This document shows positions 1 to 5,257 of a DNA stretch of 5,257 nucleotides, one piece after another. Location of the stretch: contig CAIOLZ010000104.1 of assembly GCA_903859265.1 (NCBI GenBank), positions 1 through 5,257 on the forward strand, given 5' to 3'. A program made the position numbers and the translations under genes. The notes under the pieces are model-generated. The model made no database searches. It was not told the origin of the DNA and saw nothing but the letters and a program-made list of their open reading frames with translations. The DNA comes from an uncultured beta proteobacterium (GTDB lineage: Bacteria; Pseudomonadota; Gammaproteobacteria; Burkholderiales; Burkholderiaceae_C). The first letter of the stretch is position 1. Each line of letters begins with the position of its first letter.

Positions 1-2654
1 CGCGGATTCACACCGTTTTGGGGCTTACCAGCGCCACGGTCATGGCGCAACCCGATCTGATAAAGCGGCAGATTGTGGAAGAAGACCGGGAAGCGGTTTT
101 GGCGGGTCTGGCGCAGGCAGCGGAAAAAGGTGTGAGCTGGATGGGCGAGTACCGGGTGCGTTTGCCCAACGACACAGTGCGCTGGATCCGCAGCGAGATC
201 AACCCCGAGCCCGAGCCAAGTGCAGATGGATTCAATGTTTTCACGGGCATTTGGCAAGACGTCACTGAACTGAAAGAGTCCGATGAGCGCCTGCGCGAAG
301 TCACGGCCAATATTCCGGTGGCCGTGTTTCAGTATTTTGTGGGTGAGGGTGACCGGATCGCGGTGACGTTTATGAGCCAGGCCCTGCAAACCATCTGCGG
401 GGTCAAGCCGGACGACGTTATTCAGGATGCAAGCGCACTGCTTCGCGCGGTGCATCCGCAGGACACTGAAATTTTTGTGTCCGCATTGGGTCGTCCCAAA
501 AATGGCGCGGAAACCCAGGTGGTTGATTTTCGGATGCTGCACCGCGTGACCGGCGCTACGGTCTGGGTGCACGGCGAAGCCCATCCGCGTGAGCTCCCCA
601 CGGGACAGTGGGTTTGGAACGGCTATCTGACCGACATTACCGGCCCCAAAGAAATTGCGGTCGAGTTGCAAAAGGCCAAAGATGATGCCGTGGCGGCGAG
701 CCGTGCGAAGTCAGACTTTTTGGCCAACATGAGCCACGAAATCCGTACCCCGATGAATGGCGTGATGGGCATGGCAGACCTGTTGATCGATACCCCCCTG
801 GATGCGGAACAGAGTGAGTACGTCAGCATCATCAAGTCTTCCGCCAACGCCTTGTTGCGGGTGATCAACGACATTCTGGATTTCTCAAAAATTGAAGCGG
901 GCAAACTGCAGATCGAAAAAATCCCGTTTGACTTGGGTCACACACTCAGCGAGACCCTCAAAGCGGTCGCTTTGCGTGCCCACGACAAAGGGCTGGAACT
1001 GGTGAGCGATATTGCTCCAAACGTGCCGCTTTCCGTGGTCGGCGATCCCGGGCGCTTGCGGCAAATTCTGGTGAATCTCATCGGCAACGCCATCAAATTT
1101 ACCTCCATAGGCGAAGTTGTCCTGAGGGTGCAGGTTCAGTCCATTGAGAACGGCATCGCGTTGTTGCACATGGCGGTCAGCGATTCGGGTATCGGTATTG
1201 CAGATGACAAGTTGGGCAGCATCTTTGAGGCTTTTTCTCAGGCGGATAGTTCGACCACCCGAAAGTTTGGGGGAACCGGATTGGGTCTGACGATCAGCGC
1301 CCGTCTGGTGGAGGCCCTGGGTGGCAATATCTGGGTGGAAAGCACCAGCGGCAAAGGCAGCACGTTTCATTTCACGATACAGGTCGGGCTTAATCACTCT
1401 CAGGCCCAGGTGGGTCAATCACTTGCACGGTTTCAGGGGTTACGCGTGCTGGTGGTGGATGACAACGAAGTCAATCGCATGGTGCTGGGACGCGCCCTGC
1501 AGGTTGGGGGTGTGCATGTGCAATTGGCCCAATCGGGGCAAGTCGCGCTGGATATGCTGTCTGGGTCTAAGGAGGTCGCTGCGTTCGACCTGGTAGTGCT
1601 GGACGCGCAGATGCCTGTCATGGACGGTTTTGTGCTGGCTGAAAAAATTCGATTGTTGCCGCTCTACGTGCATACGCCCCTGGTGATGCTGTCGAGCTCT
1701 GGCCTCAAGGGTGATGCGCAGCGGGCCCAGCAGATGGGTATTGGTGCTTATGCTTCCAAGCCTGTATCGCGTGAGGAACTGGTGCAAATGCTGGCCAGGG
1801 CATTGCAACTCGACGTCACGATGGCGTCAACTGTTGCGCCACCCATTACGGCCCTTGGAGTCGTGGCCCAGCACCATGCGCAGCTCGATGTGTTGCTTGT
1901 GGAAGATCATGCGATCAACCAGAAGCTGGCCATCGCCTTGCTGGAACGCTGGGGTCATCGTGTCACGGTGGCTGCCAACGGGAAAGTGGCGCTGCAAGCC
2001 ATCGAGAACACGCACTTTCACGTTGTTCTGATGGACATGCTCATGCCCGTCATGGATGGCCTGGAGGCGACCCGGCACATTCGCGAGCGCGAGCAGCAGC
2101 GGGCAAAACGCCCCGTTCCCATCATTGCAATGACTGCCAATGCCATGGAGGCTGACCGTGACCGCTGCCTGGCGGTGGGCATGAACGATTACCTTTCAAA
2201 GCCGATTAACGCCGCCGAGTTGCAAGAGATTTTGCAGCGTTACGCGGGGCACCAGGAATCTGCCAAACCGCCGGCATCGCCGCCTGTTTCCCTGCCGCCT
2301 GGGTTGGGCGAAAAGGTGGCCCCATTTGACTATTTGCAAGCGCTGCGCCAAATGGACCAGGAGGTTCTCGGAATTATTGCCCAGGCCTTCGTGGACCAAT
2401 GGCCTGTTGACGCCGAGAAAATTCGCACGGCGCTGCGCACCGACGATTTGCAAACCTTGCTGCATACTGCGCATGCACTCAAAGGCACCACAGCCATGTT
2501 CGGGGCTGGACCGGCCAGCGCGCTGGCGGCGCGCATTGAAAATTTGGCAGGTAAAGGCGATGCGGTTGGCGCTGCGATGTGGGTGGAGCCCTGTTTTGCA
2601 GCGGTGCAAAACTTGCTGGAGGCGATTGAGTTATCGCTGTCGTCTGGCGTCTGA
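1..2654 (+). CDS. Hybrid sensor histidine kinase with two PAS, two receiver and one HPt domain (5' end outside window)
   Basis: This is a multistep phosphorelay kinase (BarA/BvgS-like domain logic) that autophosphorylates on histidine and passes phosphate along its own receivers and HPt. The frame is open to the left edge (first full codon at base 3), and a start at TTG 18 would cut into a PAS fold, so the gene begins upstream. Residues are counted from base 18. Residues 1-85 are the C-terminal part of a PAS/PAC unit and about 95-208 a second PAS, ending in TDIT. A short helical linker (211-237) leads to HisKA with H-box SHEIRTPMNG (phospho-His H240). The ATPase domain has its N-box around N353/N357, DSGIGI from D389 and GGTGLGL at 418-424. 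Receiver 1 is 475-595 (D481, D482, D529, K581) and receiver 2 is 623-742 (E629, D630, D673, K728). A Pro-rich linker (750-769) precedes the HPt domain (H819 in AHALKG). All phosphotransfer residues are present. No membrane segment is visible in this part; one may lie upstream. The signal is unknown. The REC/HD-GYP gene lies 49 nt downstream and is probably co-transcribed. Confidence 0.95.
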   Translation, partial: RIHTVLGLTSATVMAQPDLIKRQIVEEDREAVLAGLAQAAEKGVSWMGEYRVRLPNDTVRWIRSEINPEPEPSADGFNVFTGIWQDVTELKESDERLREVTANIPVAVFQYFVGEGDRIAVTFMSQALQTICGVKPDDVIQDASALLRAVHPQDTEIFVSALGRPKNGAETQVVDFRMLHRVTGATVWVHGEAHPRELPTGQWVWNGYLTDITGPKEIAVELQKAKDDAVAASRAKSDFLANMSHEIRTPMNGVMGMADLLIDTPLDAEQSEYVSIIKSSANALLRVINDILDFSKIEAGKLQIEKIPFDLGHTLSETLKAVALRAHDKGLELVSDIAPNVPLSVVGDPGRLRQILVNLIGNAIKFTSIGEVVLRVQVQSIENGIALLHMAVSDSGIGIADDKLGSIFEAFSQADSSTTRKFGGTGLGLTISARLVEALGGNIWVESTSGKGSTFHFTIQVGLNHSQAQVGQSLARFQGLRVLVVDDNEVNRMVLGRALQVGGVHVQLAQSGQVALDMLSGSKEVAAFDLVVLDAQMPVMDGFVLAEKIRLLPLYVHTPLVMLSSSGLKGDAQRAQQMGIGAYASKPVSREELVQMLARALQLDVTMASTVAPPITALGVVAQHHAQLDVLLVEDHAINQKLAIALLERWGHRVTVAANGKVALQAIENTHFHVVLMDMLMPVMDGLEATRHIREREQQRAKRPVPIIAMTANAMEADRDRCLAVGMNDYLSKPINAAELQEILQRYAGHQESAKPPASPPVSLPPGLGEKVAPFDYLQALRQMDQEVLGIIAQAFVDQWPVDAEKIRTALRTDDLQTLLHTAHALKGTTAMFGAGPASALAARIENLAGKGDAVGAAMWVEPCFAAVQNLLEAIELSLSSGV

Positions 2655-2689
2655 AAATGGCTAAGATGCAGTCAATGGGCGTACTTCTA

Positions 2690-2697
2690 AAGGGCGG
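2690..2697 (+). promoter_or_regulatory. Ribosome binding site supporting the GTG start of the HD-GYP gene
   Basis: The purine-rich run AAGGGCGG ends 6 nt before GTG 2704, and its AAGGG core lies 9 nt before it. The frame has a stop (TAA at 2662) upstream and no ATG between that stop and 2704, so this weak Shine-Dalgarno-like run fixes the GTG as the start. The protein then begins just before the first beta strand of the receiver domain, as expected. Confidence 0.55.
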
Positions 2698-2703
2698 AAA
2701 ATA

Positions 2704-3804
2704 GTGGCACAGCAAGTACTGATCATTGATGACACCGAAGTCAACCTCATACTTTTCGGAGCGTTGGTCAAGAAGCTCGATGACTGCGAGCCTCACAATT
2801 TCTCCGATTCGCGTCTTGCATTGGAGTGGGCGCAGCACCACGTCCCTGATCTGGTCATTCTGGACTACATGATGCCCAACCTTGACGGTCTGGAGTTCAT
2901 TCGTCTGATGCGTGAAATGCCGGCCAACAAAATGGTGCCGGTGTTGATGATCACCGCCAACGACCAAAAGCAGATTCGCTACCGCGCTCTCGATTTGGGC
3001 GCCAACGACTTTCTGACCAAACCGGTCGATAAAGTGGAGTTTCTGGCACGTGCCAAAAACATGTTGACCCTGAATCAGGCGCGGAAAAATCTGGCCGACC
3101 ATGCCTCCTGGCTGGCAGGAGAAGTGCGAAAAGCCACGAAAGAAGTCATCGACCGTGAGCGTGAAACGGTGTTTCGCCTGTCCAAGGCGGCCGAGTACCG
3201 GGACCCTGAAACCGGAGCGCATATTTTGCGCATGGCGCATTTTTCTTTTGTAATCGCGCGGGAAATGGGCTTGTCGGTGGAGGACCAAAATCTGTTGCTC
3301 GAAGCCGCGCCCATGCACGATATTGGCAAGGTGGGCATTGCCGACAAAATATTGTTGAAGCCCGGCCGGCTGGACGAGGCGGAGTTTGAAATCATGAAGC
3401 AGCACGCCGTTTTCGGATACGAGTTGCTCAAGGGCAGTTCTTCCCGCGTTCTGCAGGCGGGGGCTGAAATTGCCCGCGGACACCACGAAAAGTTTGATGG
3501 AAGCGGTTATCCGCAAGGACTCAAAGGCGCGGAAATTCCGATCTTCAGCCGCATCGTGGCCGTTGCCGACGTGTTTGACGCGCTGACCTCTGAGCGCCCC
3601 TACAAAAAAGCCTGGAGCATCGAGCGGGCGGTTGATTTTTTGAACGCCGGCTCTGGCACCCACTTTGACCCGGCCTGTATCACTGCTTTTCTGAACGCCT
3701 GGGAAGATATTCTGGAAATCAGGGAACGCTTTCAGGAAGACCCGCTGACATCGCCCGGCGGTGACGCAATGACCGGATTTACCGCCTTTAGCACGCTTAT
3801 TTAA
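2704..3804 (+). CDS. Response regulator with receiver and HD-GYP domain, predicted cyclic di-GMP phosphodiesterase (RpfG-like)
   Basis: This is a 366-residue cytoplasmic two-domain regulator, the usual size of RpfG-type proteins. Residues 4-120 form a receiver with acidic pocket D9/D10, phospho-acceptor D54 (in ILDYMMP), T84 and K106. A helical linker (about 120-155) leads to an HD-GYP domain (about 155-350). The HD motif is H205/D206 with K209 (HDIGKVG), and the GYP motif is HHEKFDGSGYP at 260-270. The metal-ligand set E169, H173, H205, D206, H234, H260, H261, D289 is complete, so an active enzyme hydrolysing cyclic di-GMP is expected. It starts with GTG 49 nt after the hybrid kinase. The shared direction and small gap suggest an operon in which the kinase's HPt phosphorylates D54 and so controls the phosphodiesterase. 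That partnership is inferred. The target process (motility, biofilm, virulence factors) cannot be read here. The last 8 nt overlap the end of the opposite-strand uspA-type gene. Confidence 0.95.
   Translation: MAQQVLIIDDTEVNLILFGALVKKLDDCEPHNFSDSRLALEWAQHHVPDLVILDYMMPNLDGLEFIRLMREMPANKMVPVLMITANDQKQIRYRALDLGANDFLTKPVDKVEFLARAKNMLTLNQARKNLADHASWLAGEVRKATKEVIDRERETVFRLSKAAEYRDPETGAHILRMAHFSFVIAREMGLSVEDQNLLLEAAPMHDIGKVGIADKILLKPGRLDEAEFEIMKQHAVFGYELLKGSSSRVLQAGAEIARGHHEKFDGSGYPQGLKGAEIPIFSRIVAVADVFDALTSERPYKKAWSIERAVDFLNAGSGTHFDPACITAFLNAWEDILEIRERFQEDPLTSPGGDAMTGFTAFSTLI
3797..3804. other. Tail-to-tail overlap of the HD-GYP and universal stress protein genes
   Basis: TTATTTAA carries the stop codon of the rightward gene (TAA, 3802-3804) and, read on the other strand, the stop of the leftward gene (TAA, 3799-3797). 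The two coding regions share 8 nt, so neither transcript has an untranslated spacer in which a normal terminator could sit. The flanking GCTTA/TAAGC arms have only a 2-nt loop and no U tract. Confidence 0.85.
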
Positions 3805-4240
3805 GCACCAGTACCGGGACGGTGGCGTGTGTCAGCACGTGATGGGTTTCACTCCCCAGCAGCAATCGGGCGATACCGCGGCGGCCGTGCGAAGCCATCA
3901 CAATGAGGTCACATTTTTGCTCTGTGGCTGTCGCCAGCAGCGCATCCGAGACCGCGTCGGATTTGACGACCAGTGCCAGCGTAGGCACACCTTTTTCTTC
4001 GCCTGTTTTTTTGACGGCATCGACCACGGTCTGTGCGTTGGTTTCCCATTGCTGTTCAATACGTTCGATGTCGATGGCGGCGATCACGTTGCCGCCTTCG
4101 AAATAGTTCTGGGTGTAGTAGGGAACCACGGTGACCGCGACCAGTTCTGCGCCGCACACACCAGCCAGCGCAATGGCGCTGGCGACTGTTTTTTGTGAAA
4201 GTTCACTTCCATCGGTGGCAACCAGAATGCGGTGGTACAT
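3797..4240 (-). CDS. Universal stress protein, UspA family, single domain
   Basis: This is a small cytoplasmic stress protein of 147 residues, the normal length of a single-domain Usp. It opens with the typical strand and D10 of YHRILVATDGS. The C-terminal nucleotide-binding motif runs from A116 to S130 (ASHG, nine residues, GS) and is followed by the final strand VPVLVLK. The first glycine of the usual G-2x-G-9x-G(S/T) motif is alanine here, a common variant, so ATP binding of the MJ0577 type is likely but not certain. The ATG at 4240 is preceded by AAGGA 8 nt upstream. The gene faces away from the copper ATPase gene across 106 nt that hold an FNR/Anr palindrome, so induction at low oxygen is likely. 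In Pseudomonas, Anr-controlled Usp proteins support anaerobic survival. The same role here is inference. No specific symbol can be assigned within this large family. Confidence 0.94.
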   Translation of the reverse strand: MYHRILVATDGSELSQKTVASAIALAGVCGAELVAVTVVPYYTQNYFEGGNVIAAIDIERIEQQWETNAQTVVDAVKKTGEEKGVPTLALVVKSDAVSDALLATATEQKCDLIVMASHGRRGIARLLLGSETHHVLTHATVPVLVLK

Positions 4241-4248
4241 GGCAGGGG

Positions 4249-4253
4249 TCCTT
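4249..4253 (-). promoter_or_regulatory. Shine-Dalgarno site of the universal stress protein gene
   Basis: The minus strand reads AAGGA (TCCTT on the plus strand), with 8 nt between it and the ATG at 4240. This is a good match and spacing, and it confirms the chosen start. Confidence 0.7.
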
Positions 4254-4270
4254 GTCGTGTTGAGGGACTC

Positions 4271-4276
4271 AGGTTA
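4271..4276 (-). promoter_or_regulatory. Candidate -10 element of an FNR-dependent uspA promoter
   Basis: The minus strand reads TAACCT, matching TATAAT at only 3 of 6 positions including the key first T, second A and last T. It would place transcription start near 4264, giving a leader of about 24 nt that contains the AAGGA site. The FNR palindrome would then be centred about 40.5 nt upstream, close to the -41.5 expected of class II FNR promoters, where the activator replaces the -35 box. The hexamer is weak, so the call leans on spacing. Confidence 0.4.
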
Positions 4277-4297
4277 CGCTTGCATTGTGGCTTCAAC

Positions 4298-4311
4298 TTG
4301 ATCTGAATCAA
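4298..4311. promoter_or_regulatory. FNR/Anr binding site in the divergent uspA / copper ATPase promoter region
   Basis: TTGATCTGAATCAA matches the FNR/Anr consensus TTGAT-N4-ATCAA at every defined position. One further base pair (C4297, G4312) extends the palindrome to 16 bp. Its centre (4304.5) is 64 nt from the uspA start codon and 43 nt from the ATPase ATG, so it can serve both divergent genes. FNR-type proteins bind such sites as [4Fe-4S] dimers without oxygen and activate transcription. CRP sites (TGTGA-N6-TCACA) differ, so FNR/Anr is the better reading, although Dnr-type NO regulators recognise nearly the same sequence. Confidence 0.88.
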
Positions 4312-4346
4312 GCTTTCAAGACCTTGACGAATGCACACTTCGCACC

Positions 4347-5257
4347 ATGTTGACCGTTGCCGTTGATTCTCCATTCAGGCTAGGGCCTGAGGCCGTCAAG
4401 CCACACGACCAGGATTTGCTTGCGCTGTTGGACGACCCGTTGGAATGGACGGCATTCAGCCGAAAAAGCGCTGCCGGCCCCGACTTTTGGGAGTCCAGCA
4501 TCGTGGTTGAGGGCATGCATTGCGCCGCCTGTTCGCTCGCGGTCGAAGATGCCCTGACGGGGGTTTCTGGCGTGCAAAGCGCCAGCGTCAGCGCGGCGAG
4601 CCAGCGTGCGCGTGTGGTCTGGAATGCGGCGGAACTGGTGCCATCGACCTGGATGCAGGCCTTGCAAAAGGCGGGCTACCGGGCAACGCCTGCCAACGAC
4701 GTTTTTGCCAAGGACCGGCGCCGCATCGAAACCCGCAAGGCGCTGTGGCGCTGGATGGTTGCGGGTCTTTGCATGATGCAGGTCATGATGTACGCCTATC
4801 CGGCCTACACGGCACACCCAGGCGACCTCACCCCGGAAATGGAGCAATTGCTGCGCTGGGCCTCGTGGGTTTTGTCCCTGCCGGTTATTCTGTTTTCCTG
4901 TGGGCCGTTTTTCAGGAATGCCTGGCGCGACCTTGGTCACGCGCGTATCAGTATGGATTTGCCGGTTTCCCTCGGCATCCTGATCACCTTTGCCGTTAGC
5001 TCGGCCGGGACTTTCGAGCCGGCAGGGATGTTTGGGCACGAGGTGTATTTTGACTCGCTGACCATGTTCGTTTTCTTTCTGCTGACCGGGCGCTGGCTGG
5101 AGCTGCGCATGCGCGACCGCACGGCTGGCGCACTCGAATCCTTGATGAACCGCTTGCCCGACAGCGTTGAGCGATGCACCCCGTCGGGACGCTTTGAGCG
5201 CGTTGCTGCGCGCCGACTGGTTCCGGGAGACCTGCTGCGGGTGCACCCTGGTGAGGC
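4347..5257 (+). CDS. ccoI: Copper-transporting CPx-type P-type ATPase, probable cbb3 oxidase assembly protein CcoI (3' end outside window)
   Basis: This is the N-terminal 303 codons of an inner-membrane heavy-metal P1B ATPase; the frame is open to the right edge. Residues 1-50 are an extension without cysteine. A heavy-metal-associated domain follows, with the metal-binding motif GMHCAAC (C59, C62). Hydrophobic segments lie at about 134-154, 170-192, 204-223 (after the conserved SMDLPVSLGI) and 236-254 (before GRWLELRMRDRTA), the four helices expected ahead of the actuator domain. The actuator domain begins near the window end with VPGDLLRVHPGE. The phosphorylation and CPC motifs lie beyond the window. 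ATG 4347 is the only ATG in frame after the stop TGA at 4299, but it has no Shine-Dalgarno site. The FNR box upstream and the divergent uspA favour CcoI/FixI, which supplies copper to cbb3 oxidase, over a copper-efflux CopA, which is normally under CueR. The family is firm; the ccoI symbol is less so, as ccoS and ccoN are not visible. Confidence 0.88.
   Translation, partial: MLTVAVDSPFRLGPEAVKPHDQDLLALLDDPLEWTAFSRKSAAGPDFWESSIVVEGMHCAACSLAVEDALTGVSGVQSASVSAASQRARVVWNAAELVPSTWMQALQKAGYRATPANDVFAKDRRRIETRKALWRWMVAGLCMMQVMMYAYPAYTAHPGDLTPEMEQLLRWASWVLSLPVILFSCGPFFRNAWRDLGHARISMDLPVSLGILITFAVSSAGTFEPAGMFGHEVYFDSLTMFVFFLLTGRWLELRMRDRTAGALESLMNRLPDSVERCTPSGRFERVAARRLVPGDLLRVHPGE

Noticed and set aside
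18..20. TTG at 18 as the true start of the hybrid kinase
   Set aside because: The frame is open to the window edge, the preceding codons continue the protein, and this start would leave only the end of a PAS fold without its first strands.
885..1418. Antisense open frame of 177 codons opposite the kinase catalytic domain
   Set aside because: It is a shadow of HisKA/HATPase coding sequence, with no domain and no plausible ribosome binding site.
2479..3663. Long antisense open frame of 394 codons across the kinase/HD-GYP junction
   Set aside because: It lies opposite two strongly supported domain-rich genes, its translation shows no recognisable domain and is rich in His, Arg and Gln as antisense frames of such genes are, and it crosses their intergenic gap.
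3795..3806. GCTTA-TT-TAAGC inverted repeat as an intrinsic terminator
   Set aside because: The loop would be 2 nt, the stem is 5 bp and AT-rich, and no T tract follows; the symmetry is largely due to the two interlocked stop codons.
4363..4377. TTGATTCTCCATTCA as a second FNR half-site pair inside the ATPase gene
   Set aside because: Only the TTGAT half matches; the right half is not ATCAA and the site lies within coding sequence.
4520..4999. Plus-strand open frame of 159 codons
   Set aside because: It is out of frame with the copper ATPase that begins at 4347 and continues without a stop through this whole region; its translation is Gly/Arg-rich and without a domain.
4380..5246. Antisense open frame of 288 codons opposite the copper ATPase
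   Set aside because: The plus strand encodes a clear P1B ATPase with metal motif and membrane helices; the antisense translation is low in hydrophobic structure and resembles nothing.

Overview
The window looks like chromosomal DNA from a betaproteobacterium, most likely a Burkholderiales member of the Comamonadaceae/Rhodoferax type. This rests on the fairly high GC by eye, the style of the proteins, and a gene pair (UspA facing a copper P-type ATPase across an FNR/Anr box) that is familiar from the cbb3-oxidase neighbourhood of that group. The genus is an inference.

Layout. Bases 1-2654 (+) hold the 3' part of a large hybrid sensor kinase (PAS-PAS-HisKA-HATPase-REC-REC-HPt) that enters from the left edge. 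After a 49-nt gap, 2704-3804 (+) encodes a two-domain response regulator (REC plus HD-GYP) predicted to degrade cyclic di-GMP. Its end overlaps by 8 nt the end of a convergent universal stress protein gene (3797-4240, -). A 106-nt divergent intergenic region follows, carrying a perfect FNR/Anr palindrome (4298-4311). From 4347 (+) to the right edge runs the 5' part of a CPx-type copper-transporting P-type ATPase, probably the cbb3 oxidase assembly factor CcoI/FixI. There is no gene-free stretch over 300 bases, and I saw no tRNA, rRNA, CRISPR array, insertion sequence or convincing hairpin terminator.

How the genes may work together. The left half reads as a phosphorelay: the kinase senses an unknown signal through its PAS domains, passes phosphate through its receivers and HPt, and probably delivers it to the receiver of the HD-GYP protein, which would lower cyclic di-GMP. 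The right half reads as an oxygen-responsive pair: one FNR-type site could activate both uspA and the copper ATPase when oxygen falls, linking stress survival to supply of copper for the microaerobic terminal oxidase. Nothing in the sequence ties the two halves together except that they are tail to tail with overlapping stops. The families are all known. The most specific observations are the symmetric FNR site with class II spacing towards both genes, the lack of a ribosome binding site for the ATPase gene, and the complete metal-ligand set of the HD-GYP domain.
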